Source of the DNA: an uncultured Spirochaetales bacterium
GTDB lineage: Bacteria > Spirochaetota > Spirochaetia > Sphaerochaetales > Sphaerochaetaceae
Direction: 5' to 3'
Assembly: GCA_949295675.1 (NCBI GenBank)
Contig: CASFMA010000078.1
Span: 1 to 35,962 of the forward strand
DNA length: 35,962 nucleotides
Below are positions 8,907 through 16,302 of the stretch, piece by piece. The translations under genes were made by a program, and so were the position numbers. Positions within the stretch are counted from its first letter, which is position 1; every line of letters begins with the position of its first letter. The notes below the pieces were generated by a model, which saw only the letters and a program-made list of their open reading frames with translations, made no database searches and was not told the origin of the DNA.

Positions 8907-10039
8907 AGCACCCCCTTCGTGGATGCAACAGTGTCATCTCCTGGGATTCTCCGCACAGCACGCCTCATCGCCCTGGCAAATGCCTTGAATATCGCCTCAG
9001 CTGTATGGTGGCTGTTGCCGTTCCGCACAGCGCTTATGTAGATATTGCACTTCGCGGCAGAAGAGAAAGAGCGGAAGAAGTGCCTGATAAGCTCTGTCGG
9101 GAACGAGCCAACATAATCCATCGTGAACTCAACATCATATATAAGCTCATCGCGGCCAGAGAAATCGAGCGCGACTGTAGCGGCCGTATCATCCATCATC
9201 ACTATCTCGAAGCCATAACGCTCTATTCCACGCTTGTCGCCTAAGGCAGAAAGAACGGCAGAACCAAGGGCAAGCGCCATATCCTCGACTGTATGATGCT
9301 CATCTACATATGTATCGCCAGCCACGCTTCCTTCGATATCGAAGCGCGAATGCTTCACGAGTTGATCAAGCATATGGTCGAAAAAGCCGATTCCTGTGTG
9401 GATATGGCCCCTTCCTGTCCCGTCAATGTCAACAGAGAGTGAGATATCCGTCTCGTTCGTCTTCCTATCGACAGAGGCCTTCCTGTGCTCCTTCACGCCG
9501 CCAAGCGTCAGGAACGAGGCAATCGCGAGCCAGCTGTCAGCTTTCAGGGCGACGGTATCCAGAAGATCTTCAGGGACAGGCTCATCGCTGTCCGTGTACC
9601 AGATGCCTCTGGCTCCAAGATTCTTCGCAAGCATCATGTCGGTAAGCCTGTCACCTATCATGAACGACTGGGAAAGATCATAGCTTCCATCCATATATGA
9701 TGAGAGCATCGCAGTTCCTGGCTTCCGGCCCGGGCAGCTGTCAGAAGGGAGCGAGTAATCGATATTCACATCATCGAAGACTATGCCCTCTCCCTCAAGA
9801 GTGGAGAATATACGCTCAGCCGGGCCTGAAAAGCTTTCAAACGGGAATGATGGGGTTCCGACACCATCCTGGTTCGATACCATGACAAACTCATAGTCCG
9901 AAAGCTTCCTTATCTCCCTCAGCGCCTCGAAGACGTGCGGCATGTAGATTATCTTCTCATAGCTGTCTATCTGGTCCTCAATGACGATCACGCCGTCACG
10001 ATCGATGAAAAGGGCTTTCTTCCTATAAAGAGTATCCAT
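8903..10039 (-). CDS. hisB: Bifunctional histidinol-phosphatase / imidazoleglycerol-phosphate dehydratase
   Basis: The N-terminal HAD phosphatase (about residues 1-165) shows FIDRDGV, VSNQDG and IGDRLTDM. The C-terminal IGP dehydratase (about 185-378) shows the manganese-binding motifs FFDHMLDQL, DEHHTVED and SHHTAEAIFKA. The fusion carries out the dehydratase step and the phosphatase step of the pathway. The phosphatase zinc loop is degenerate: where E. coli has four Cys/His ligands, this protein reads SLPSDSCPGRKPG with one Cys. The start at 10039 is chosen for the GGAGG 6 bases upstream and because the protein then opens MDTLYRKKALFIDRDG; an ATG at 10072 would add 11 unrelated residues. 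It overlaps hisC by 17 bases. Confidence 0.95.
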   Translation of the reverse strand: MDTLYRKKALFIDRDGVIVIEDQIDSYEKIIYMPHVFEALREIRKLSDYEFVMVSNQDGVGTPSFPFESFSGPAERIFSTLEGEGIVFDDVNIDYSLPSDSCPGRKPGTAMLSSYMDGSYDLSQSFMIGDRLTDMMLAKNLGARGIWYTDSDEPVPEDLLDTVALKADSWLAIASFLTLGGVKEHRKASVDRKTNETDISLSVDIDGTGRGHIHTGIGFFDHMLDQLVKHSRFDIEGSVAGDTYVDEHHTVEDMALALGSAVLSALGDKRGIERYGFEIVMMDDTAATVALDFSGRDELIYDVEFTMDYVGSFPTELIRHFFRSFSSAAKCNIYISAVRNGNSHHTAEAIFKAFARAMRRAVRRIPGDDTVASTKGVL

Positions 10040-11066
10040 CGAGCACCTCCATAAGCCTGTCGTTCTCATCATGGCTTCCTATGGTTATCCTGAGGCACCC
10101 ATCAAGAAGCGGCTCATGTGTCCTATTGCGGACAATTATGCTGTGGCTTGCAAGATAGCCATACAGCCTGTCAGCATCAGCTGTACGCACCAGCACGAAG
10201 TTAGAGTCGGACGGGAAGACCTGTGAGATGAACGGAAGAGTCCGGAAGTAAGAGGAAAGCCTCTTCCGCTCGCCTATGATATCTTCCTTCACAGCCTCTA
10301 TCCTGTCCTTTCTTGAAAGCATGTCCAGTGCGGCAGACTGAGAAAGCGCGGAGACATTATAAGGCGGCTTTGCCCTCATCACCGCCTCCTGTATCTCAGG
10401 ATCTGCGACTACCATGCCTACACGGGCGCCTGCGAGAGCCCATGCCTTCGACATGGTGCGAAGCACGACTATGCGCCTGTTGTCATATATCGATCTCCAC
10501 ATGCCATCAGAGCCAGAGAAGTCGATATAAGCCTCATCTATGACAGTGATGCCTTTGTTCATATCAGCAACCGCCAGTATGTCATCACGGCTGTAAAGCG
10601 CTCCAGTCGGATTGTTCGGCGAGCAGATGAATATGATCCGCGGGCTGCATTCATCTATCGTCCTTCCGATCGCATCGACATCAAGCGTGTAGTCATCCTT
10701 GAGCCTGACATCTATTACAGACACATTGTTGACGTCAGCGAATACACGGTAGGCCCCATAGGTAGGACGCTCTATCACGACAGAATCGATTCCGGGACGG
10801 CAGAATATCCTTATGAGAAGATCGATGGCCTCATCAGAGCCATTTGTGACAGCTGTCATATCAAAAGGGAGGGAGAGTACCTCCTCTATCTTCTTCCTTA
10901 GGGCTGTGCAGCGAGGATCAGGGTAGCGGTTCACGCCACTTTCAGAGAACCATGACTCATTCGCGTCAAGAAGTATATCCGCACGGCCCTTGAAGTCATC
11001 ACGTGCTGTCGAGTACGGCTCCAGGGTCCTTATATGCTCATTAATCAGTCTTCCTATCTCACTCAC
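10023..11066 (-). CDS. hisC: Histidinol-phosphate aminotransferase
   Basis: A PLP fold-type I aminotransferase converting imidazole-acetol phosphate to histidinol phosphate. The PLP lysine is in RTMSKAWALAGAR; SPNNPTGA and IDEAYIDF are the usual cofactor-binding motifs; the carboxylate arginine is in CLRITIG. The length, 347 residues, is normal. The GTG at 11066 is chosen because GGAGG ends 7 bases before it; the TTG at 11072 is only 1 base from that site. The start lies inside hisD (8-base overlap). Confidence 0.96.
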   Translation of the reverse strand: MSEIGRLINEHIRTLEPYSTARDDFKGRADILLDANESWFSESGVNRYPDPRCTALRKKIEEVLSLPFDMTAVTNGSDEAIDLLIRIFCRPGIDSVVIERPTYGAYRVFADVNNVSVIDVRLKDDYTLDVDAIGRTIDECSPRIIFICSPNNPTGALYSRDDILAVADMNKGITVIDEAYIDFSGSDGMWRSIYDNRRIVVLRTMSKAWALAGARVGMVVADPEIQEAVMRAKPPYNVSALSQSAALDMLSRKDRIEAVKEDIIGERKRLSSYFRTLPFISQVFPSDSNFVLVRTADADRLYGYLASHSIIVRNRTHEPLLDGCLRITIGSHDENDRLMEVLDGYSL

Positions 11067-12345
11067 AGGCAAGCCTCCTTACAAGCGATGCCTCACGGTG
11101 GGCCATGAGCCCCTCAGCCTCAGCAAGCGTCTCTATTATCGGTGAAAGAGCCTTTATGCCTTCAGCTGAAAGCTTCTGCACCGTTATCTTCTTCAGGAAT
11201 GAATCCAGTGACACACCTGATGATGAGCGGGCCCAGCCAGAGGTTGGCAATGTATGGTTTGTACCGGAGGCGTAGTCTCCAGCGGACTCAGGCGAGTACT
11301 GTCCGAGGAACACGGAACCGGCATTTACGACACCGTCAAGGATCCTTTCAGGATCTTCTGTGCTTATGATCAGATGCTCTGGCGCATATTCATTGATCGC
11401 GTCAATCAGAGAGGCATCATCATAGACAGGGAACGCCGATGAGTGCGAGAGCGACGGGAGCATGTACTCCTTCCTCCCAAGCTTCTCGACCTCCCTTTCC
11501 AGCTCTCTCTCAATCTCCTCATAGATCGCACGCGCCTCGTCCCCATCCTTTGCCCTTATCGCGAGTATGACCTGGCTATCCTTTCCATGCTCAGCCTGGG
11601 AAAGCAGGTCAGCCGCAGCGAAAAGAGGATCCGATGTCCTGTCGACAGCGACCATGACCTCCGATGGCCCTGCTATCATATCTATGGAGACATAGGACGA
11701 GACAAGCATCTTGGCGGCAGTGACGAAACGATTTCCCGGTCCGAATATCTTATCACGCTTCTCTATGCTTTCAGTGCCATATGCAAACGCAGCGATAGCC
11801 TGCGCTCCTCCGATCTTAACGATCCTGTCCACGCCTGCGCTCCTTGCCGCATAGAGAATAGCCGGATCGATCCTGTCATTCCTCGCAGGGGTCGCAAGCA
11901 TGATATCACGGCAGCCGGCAATCCTGGCAGGGACGGCAAGCATCAGCACAGTCGAGAAAAGAGGGGCGGTCCCGCCTGGTATATAAAGGCCGACACGCTC
12001 AATAGGCACGATCTTCCTTGAGCAGACAACACCCGGAGCTGTCTCCACAGTCTCCCCTTCAGGCATCTGGGCTGAATGGAAAGCCGCTATATTGTCCCTT
12101 GCGGCATCGATTGCACGACGCAGTCCGGGAGACAGGGCTGAAGCCGCGGCATCAATCTCATCATCCGTGACGAACAGCGATGATGGTGCAGAACCGTCAA
12201 AGCGCTCGGCAAGCTCAAGAAGGGCTTTGTCACCGTCAGCTCTCACCTTTCCTATGATAGCCTTGACCGATGACAATATATCATCATTGCCAGCTTCCGG
12301 ACGCCTCAGAAGCTCCTTTGAATAATCAGAATACCTTAAAAGCAT
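11059..12345 (-). CDS. hisD: Histidinol dehydrogenase
   Basis: A zinc- and NAD-dependent enzyme that performs the last two oxidations from histidinol to histidine. Signature segments are GLYIPGGTAPLFSTVLM, IFGPGNRFV, DMIAGPSEVMV, the SQAEHGKDSQ zinc and active-site region, and EYAPEHLII with its catalytic Glu-His. Length is about 428 residues, as in E. coli. The ATG at 12345 has GGAG 5 bases upstream; a GTG at 12351 overlaps the hisG stop (GTGA) and would add two residues, so the exact start is uncertain. Confidence 0.96.
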   Translation of the reverse strand: MLLRYSDYSKELLRRPEAGNDDILSSVKAIIGKVRADGDKALLELAERFDGSAPSSLFVTDDEIDAAASALSPGLRRAIDAARDNIAAFHSAQMPEGETVETAPGVVCSRKIVPIERVGLYIPGGTAPLFSTVLMLAVPARIAGCRDIMLATPARNDRIDPAILYAARSAGVDRIVKIGGAQAIAAFAYGTESIEKRDKIFGPGNRFVTAAKMLVSSYVSIDMIAGPSEVMVAVDRTSDPLFAAADLLSQAEHGKDSQVILAIRAKDGDEARAIYEEIERELEREVEKLGRKEYMLPSLSHSSAFPVYDDASLIDAINEYAPEHLIISTEDPERILDGVVNAGSVFLGQYSPESAGDYASGTNHTLPTSGWARSSSGVSLDSFLKKITVQKLSAEGIKALSPIIETLAEAEGLMAHREASLVRRLACE

Positions 12346-12347
12346 GG

Positions 12348-13208
12348 TCACTCCGTCATCTTCTCTATGTTCATGACAAGTATCCCCTCCGCACCGATGG
12401 CCCTCAGGCTCTCGAACACGGACCAGAACCTCTCCTCATCAACAGCAGACTGCACAGATATCCAGCCTGGATCCATGAGAGGCGTTACAGTCGGGCTCTT
12501 CATGCCTCCGATTATGCTTGCAGCCTCATCCAGCCTTTCCTTCGGCAGATTGAACAGGATGTACTTCTTCTTCCGGGCCATCATGACGGCGTCTATACGC
12601 TCCAGAAGCCTGTGAAGAGTCTCTTTCTTATCGATGGACATGCCAGGTCGGGCAATCATCACAGCAGATGACCTGTATATGCACTCAGCCTCTTCCAGCC
12701 CGTTCATGCGCAGCGTGGTGCCAGTCGAGACAAGATCGGCAATAGCATCTGCGACACCGATCTGCACCGTTATCTCGACAGAGCCTGATACCACGATGAT
12801 CTCAGCAGTCACCCCGGCGTCCCTCAGGATATTCCCGAGGATGCGTGGATAGGAAGTCGCGATCCTCTTCCCCTCAAGCGACTTGAGCCCCTTATAATCA
12901 GAGCCTCGCGGAACAGCTATCGAAAGCCGGCATGAAGCGAACCTGAGATCACGGACTATCTCCAGCTCAAGCCCCGTCTCATCGTACTCGTTGCGTCCTA
13001 CTATCCCGATATCCGCAACACCTTCAGCCACGTACCGTGGGATATCATCATCGCGCACGAACAGGAACTCAAGCGGGAAATTGTCGGCGACCTCCCTCAG
13101 CACCCTCGCATCGTTTCCGAACTCGATCCCGCAGCCCCTGATGATATCAAGGCTCTTCTCCGAAAGCCTTCCGCTTTTCTGTATCGCTATGCTCAGCATC
13201 TTCTCCAT
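12348..13208 (-). CDS. hisG: ATP phosphoribosyltransferase, long form
   Basis: The first and committed step of histidine synthesis: ATP plus PRPP to phosphoribosyl-ATP. The protein opens MEKMLSIAIQKSGRLSEKS and shows VADIGIVGRNEY and the PRPP-binding loop IADLVSTGTTLR. At 286 residues it is the long form with a C-terminal ACT-like regulatory domain (about 215-286, including MKSPTVTPL), which usually gives feedback inhibition by histidine and needs no HisZ. The ATG at 13208 is chosen because AGGAGG lies about 5 bases upstream. Extending the frame to 13370 would add 54 residues read through the leader and attenuator, which is rejected. The gene is controlled by the attenuator at 13226-13251. 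Confidence 0.96.
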   Translation of the reverse strand: MEKMLSIAIQKSGRLSEKSLDIIRGCGIEFGNDARVLREVADNFPLEFLFVRDDDIPRYVAEGVADIGIVGRNEYDETGLELEIVRDLRFASCRLSIAVPRGSDYKGLKSLEGKRIATSYPRILGNILRDAGVTAEIIVVSGSVEITVQIGVADAIADLVSTGTTLRMNGLEEAECIYRSSAVMIARPGMSIDKKETLHRLLERIDAVMMARKKKYILFNLPKERLDEAASIIGGMKSPTVTPLMDPGWISVQSAVDEERFWSVFESLRAIGAEGILVMNIEKMTE

Positions 13209-13225
13209 CTCATCCTCCTGAATAG

Positions 13226-13251
13226 AAAAAAGGCCTCCGCCAAGGGAGACC
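13226..13251 (-). terminator. his operon transcription attenuator
   Basis: On the minus strand a 7-bp stem, GGTCTCC (13251-13245) with GGAGGCC (13238-13232), one G-U pair included, has a 6-base loop and runs directly into six T residues (13231-13226). It lies between the His-rich leader peptide and hisG. Two other pairings could compete: CCACCA in the His codons (13310-13305) with TGGTGG (13272-13267) as a pause-type hairpin, and TTGCCA (13279-13274) with TGGCGG (13242-13237), which would invade the terminator loop and right arm. Known logic of such elements: ribosome stalling at His codons under histidine shortage prevents the terminator. Folding needs calculation. Confidence 0.85.
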
Positions 13252-13285
13252 TCGATATACAGAAACCCACCAATGGCAACATCAG

Positions 13286-13327
13286 TCAGACAATCAGATG
13301 ATGATGGTGGTGTACGATTCTTCTCAT
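13286..13327 (-). CDS. hisL: his operon leader peptide (five consecutive His codons)
   Basis: A 13-codon frame reads MRRIVHHHHHLIV and then TGA. The five His codons (CAC CAC CAT CAT CAT) occupy 13312-13298. It lies 40 bases before the attenuator stem and upstream of hisG, exactly where a histidine-sensing leader belongs. No usable ribosome site precedes the ATG: AGGA is only 1 base away. A -10-like TATTGT sits 6 bases before the ATG, so the message may start at the ATG. An in-frame ATG at 13348 would give a 20-residue version. The peptide presumably has no function beyond ribosome stalling. Confidence 0.88.
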   Translation of the reverse strand: MRRIVHHHHHLIV

Positions 13328-13333
13328 ATCCTG

Positions 13334-13363
13334 ACAATAAACCAACATATGAAAAGAGGTCAA
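13334..13363 (-). promoter_or_regulatory. Probable his operon promoter
   Basis: TTGACC (13363-13358) and TATTGT (13339-13334) are separated by 18 bases. The predicted transcription start, about 7 bases after the -10, coincides with the leader-peptide ATG at 13327. The promoter sits just after the stop of the upstream membrane-protein gene. A weaker pair, TTGTGA/TATGTT (13372-13344), would start about 10 bases earlier. Confidence 0.5.
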
Positions 13364-13366
13364 TGC

Positions 13367-13924
13367 TCACAAAGCCGTGTTTTCATCTTTTCCGGCCACA
13401 TAGCGCATGATCGCCGCATAAACCATGACAGCACCCGCAGCAAGTATTATCGCAGCAAAGAGCGTCATTATCACAGAGCCGATGAAGCCGGGGAAGGCAA
13501 AGAGCATGATCGATGCGATGAAGGAGATGACAGACTCCAGGCCAAGCGTCCCGTATCCCACATCCGCCTGCGACAGTACAAGACAATCTATGAAGTTTAT
13601 CACAGCAGTCAGCAGGAATGCCGCTCCAGCTATATATACCACGATATCAAGGATGATAGATGGATTGGCGAAAGCAAGCACGATTATCATCACGCCGATG
13701 ACTGTATTAAGCACAGCCTTGATGATCGCCATCGTGCGCACCGCGCTGGAGAAGAATGTCCGGTAACGCACCAGCGAGACTATGGAACGTATCCCATCAA
13801 AGACTATATAGAGACCAAGGATGGATATGACGACAGAGAGGAAATCATCAGGCCTGAGTATCATATAGCCACCGACAAAGACCATCAGTATGCCAGAAAT
13901 GGCTAACGGCAGAACTTTTCTCAT
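13367..13924 (-). CDS. DUF308/HdeD-type integral membrane protein
   Basis: The protein is 185 residues with six hydrophobic segments in three pairs (starting LPLAISGILMVFVGGYMI and ending LFAAIILAAGAVMVYAAIM). A VFDGIRSIVSLVRYR-type loop follows the second segment. Length and the paired layout fit the HdeD/DUF308 family, of unclear function and linked to acid stress in E. coli. It lies directly upstream of the his leader on the same strand but with its own promoter-like signal (GATAAT, 6 bases before the ATG). The start at 13924 is chosen because the upstream in-frame codons would overlap the divergent gene's start and lack membrane character. There is no obvious ribosome site. Confidence 0.72.
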   Translation of the reverse strand: MRKVLPLAISGILMVFVGGYMILRPDDFLSVVISILGLYIVFDGIRSIVSLVRYRTFFSSAVRTMAIIKAVLNTVIGVMIIVLAFANPSIILDIVVYIAGAAFLLTAVINFIDCLVLSQADVGYGTLGLESVISFIASIMLFAFPGFIGSVIMTLFAAIILAAGAVMVYAAIMRYVAGKDENTAL

Positions 13925-13930
13925 ATTGAG

Positions 13931-13936
13931 ATTATC
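13931..13936 (-). promoter_or_regulatory. -10 element of the DUF308 gene
   Basis: GATAAT (5 of 6 to consensus) lies exactly 6 bases before the ATG at 13924. No convincing -35 is seen. Transcription would begin at or next to the start codon, implying a leaderless message. Confidence 0.35.
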
Positions 13937-13954
13937 CACCAAAAGAACCTTTTC

Positions 13955-13963
13955 TGCTACCAT
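13955..13963 (+). promoter_or_regulatory. Extended -10 of the HAD phosphatase gene
   Basis: TGC followed by TACCAT (13958-13963) is an extended -10, and the ATG at 13970 follows after 6 bases. There is no ribosome site. It shares a 45-base spacer with the divergent DUF308 promoter. Confidence 0.35.
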
Positions 13964-13969
13964 CACTGT

Positions 13970-14647
13970 ATGGCAAGACATCTTCTTTTCGACGCAGATG
14001 AGACACTTTATGACTTCGCGGCCACTGAACGCTATGCACTTGGACGCCTGTACGAAGATCTCTCAATCCCATACACAGCTGAATGGATAGAGCCATATCA
14101 CGAAGAGAACGACAAGTGCTGGAGGATGTTCGAGAACGGCACAATGACGCTTGAACGGCTTAAGAGCGCAAGATTCGAGATGTTCTTCAGCAGGGTTGGA
14201 CTGCCATACGATGGAAGGAAAGCAGGAGAAGACTATACAAGATACCTCGGGGATGGAGGCTTCATGCTGCCTGGCGCGATCAGCTTCCTTGACGACATCA
14301 CGAAGGACTACGAGGCATCGATCATCACGAACGGCATAGCCTACACGCAGCACAGGCGCTTCGAGCTGACAGATACAGTCAAATACTTCAGGCACATCTT
14401 CGTCAGCGAGGAGCTTGGCGTGCAGAAGCCCGATAAACGCTTCTTCGACAAGGTGCTCTCAACGCTCAGCCTTGCCCCGGAGGACTGTCTGGTCATAGGG
14501 GACAGCGAGAAAAGCGATATAAAAGGCGCGAGAAATGCAGGGATAGAGAGCATATTCTTCTCCCTGAAAGGCAAGAGCAGCGAGATGGCGGACCACAACG
14601 CGCACTCCTACCCTGAACTGGCATCACTGATACGGAAGCTATGCTGA
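13970..14647 (+). CDS. HAD-superfamily hydrolase, YjjG-like nucleotidase
   Basis: A soluble HAD phosphatase of 225 residues. Motif I is LLFDADETL (D8 nucleophile, D10 acid/base), motif II is the SIITNG segment, the motif III lysine is in GVQKPDKRFF, and motif IV is VIGDSEKSDIKGA. A helical cap (about 18-90) sits between motifs I and II. The DADET form of motif I and the length match the YjjG family, which dephosphorylates pyrimidine nucleotides; the exact substrate is not readable. The ATG has no Shine-Dalgarno site but an extended -10 is 6 bases away. It overlaps the following small gene by 7 bases. Confidence 0.85.
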   Translation: MARHLLFDADETLYDFAATERYALGRLYEDLSIPYTAEWIEPYHEENDKCWRMFENGTMTLERLKSARFEMFFSRVGLPYDGRKAGEDYTRYLGDGGFMLPGAISFLDDITKDYEASIITNGIAYTQHRRFELTDTVKYFRHIFVSEELGVQKPDKRFFDKVLSTLSLAPEDCLVIGDSEKSDIKGARNAGIESIFFSLKGKSSEMADHNAHSYPELASLIRKLC

Positions 14648-14838
14648 CTCGCGATGACATGAAGGCAATCAGGATGATCGCCGACAAAGCCATCAGGCTC
14701 GGGCTAGCGACAAAGCACCACAGGTACGCGATCGAATCAGCGCTGAAGACAATGAAGGAGAAGCAGGACAGCCTGGATCTCCATGGCCTTCTTGCATCCC
14801 CTTCCTTCGCTGACCTGATAAGGAAGATAAGGAGCTGA
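14641..14838 (+). CDS. Small hypothetical protein, 65 residues
   Basis: The frame starts 7 bases inside the HAD gene, with a weak GGAAG site, and stops 3 bases before the convergent trkH stop. The product is helical and charged (MLTRDDMKAIRMIADKAIRLG at the N-terminus, then TLHGLL-like LDLHGLLASPSFADLIRKI). It has no signal or membrane segment. I do not recognise the family with confidence. The tight overlap with the phosphatase and lack of stop codons suggest it is real and cotranscribed. Confidence 0.6.
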   Translation: MLTRDDMKAIRMIADKAIRLGLATKHHRYAIESALKTMKEKQDSLDLHGLLASPSFADLIRKIRS

Positions 14839-14841
14839 GTG

Positions 14842-16302
14842 CTATTTTTTCCAGAAAGAGCGCGTGAAGAGCGTATATACAGTGAAAAGCTCCAGCCTTC
14901 CCACAAGCATCAGGAACGAGAACACCCAGAGCGCCCAGTCAGGGTAAATCGCGAACGTGGATGTTATCCCGATCCCTCCAAGCCCTATGCCTATATTCCC
15001 GAGGCAGAGTATCACGGAAGTGAACGTCACCAGAAAGTCCTGATCGCAAAGCGATATCACCGCGACACCAAGGAAGAATGTGACGAAGTAACAGCCTATG
15101 AACCCTCCGATGGACAGAGCGGTCTGGCTATCATAGAGATCATCACCCATGCGCACTGGACGGATGGCATTCGGATGGATGCGCCTCATCATCGCATTGT
15201 AGCCCAGACGCAGCGCAACGCCCACGCGGACTACCTTTATGCCGCCTCCTGCAGAGCCTGCGCATCCGCCTATGAAGCATGTGATGAGTATCAGGACCTG
15301 TGAGAACAGAGGCCATACATTGTAGTCATCAGCGCTGAAGCCTGTCGTGGTTATGAACGAAACGATATGGAACGCGGCCTCCCTGAGGGATTGTGAGAAT
15401 GTTGAGTAGATACCTCTGGAGAAAAGCTGTATCGCGATAAGCATGGAGAATATCGAGATGATCGACAGGTAGAGCTTGAGCTCACCGTCACGCAGGACCT
15501 TTCCCACATGTCCGCGAAGAAGGAAGAAATAAAGCGAGAAGTTCGCTCCGGCAAGCATCATGAAGATGGTACACACCCACTCGATATACGGGCTGTCATA
15601 GGCACCTATCGATGCGTTGAGAGGCGCGAATCCTGCCGCGCCCATCGTTCCAAACATCACGGTAAGCGCATGGTAGAGATTGAGGCCGCCAAGCATCAGC
15701 AGCACCACCTGTATCATCGAGATGCCGATATATATGCCCCACAGCGCCATGGCTGTATGGCGGATCGTAGGCGTGAGCTTAGACTTGGTAGGCCCAACGC
15801 TCTCTGCACCTACGAGCGCATTACCCTTGACGCCGAATATCGGGAGCACGGCCACGAACAGGACAACAACACCCATTCCTCCCAGCCAGTTGGTCAGGCC
15901 ACGCCAGAAGATTATTGATTTCTCGATTATCTCTATGTCAGGCATGGCAGTCGCTCCTGTGGTCGTGAAGCCTGACATGATCTCAAAATAGCATTGCGCA
16001 TAGCTCTTCATCGAGTCTGCGAAATAGAGAGGCAAGGCACCGAATGCTGTCATGAGCACCCATGTGAGAGTGACGATCAGCATGGACTCCTTCGTGCCGA
16101 TCTTCAGATCCTTCTCTTTCCTCGTTATCGCTATCGTGATGAAAGATGAAACAAGCATTATGGCTACTGTCGTCGTGAACGCAAGCAATGCCCTTCTCTC
16201 CCCATATCCTATAGCCATGAATGTGGGAACAAGCATTATGCAGGCGATGAAAAGCATTATGAATGCAAGAAACCTGAATACGGAACGCAGATTCACATTC
16301 AT
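14842..16302 (-). CDS. trkH: TrkH-type potassium uptake protein (first paralogue)
   Basis: This is the K+-translocating membrane subunit of the Trk system, 486 residues with four M1-P-M2 repeats. The four filter loops are visible: SGFTTTGAT, FGTMGAAGF, FITTTGFS and CLGNIGIGLGG. The gate region GSAGGGIKVVRV is conserved. It starts with ATG overlapping the trkA stop (ATGA), so synthesis is coupled to its regulatory partner. It is the promoter-distal gene of a trkH-trkA-trkH operon. It is very similar in layout to the upstream paralogue but differs in the filter (TTTG here, TTAG there). Confidence 0.94.
   Translation of the reverse strand: MNVNLRSVFRFLAFIMLFIACIMLVPTFMAIGYGERRALLAFTTTVAIMLVSSFITIAITRKEKDLKIGTKESMLIVTLTWVLMTAFGALPLYFADSMKSYAQCYFEIMSGFTTTGATAMPDIEIIEKSIIFWRGLTNWLGGMGVVVLFVAVLPIFGVKGNALVGAESVGPTKSKLTPTIRHTAMALWGIYIGISMIQVVLLMLGGLNLYHALTVMFGTMGAAGFAPLNASIGAYDSPYIEWVCTIFMMLAGANFSLYFFLLRGHVGKVLRDGELKLYLSIISIFSMLIAIQLFSRGIYSTFSQSLREAAFHIVSFITTTGFSADDYNVWPLFSQVLILITCFIGGCAGSAGGGIKVVRVGVALRLGYNAMMRRIHPNAIRPVRMGDDLYDSQTALSIGGFIGCYFVTFFLGVAVISLCDQDFLVTFTSVILCLGNIGIGLGGIGITSTFAIYPDWALWVFSFLMLVGRLELFTVYTLFTRSFWKK

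Noticed and set aside
11443..12021. 192-codon plus-strand frame inside hisD
   Set aside because: Antisense shadow of hisD with no domain pattern or initiation signals.
13209..13370. N-terminal extension of hisG to 13370
   Set aside because: The added 54 residues are a read-through of the leader peptide and attenuator in another frame; the ATG at 13208 has AGGAGG and gives normal HisG length.
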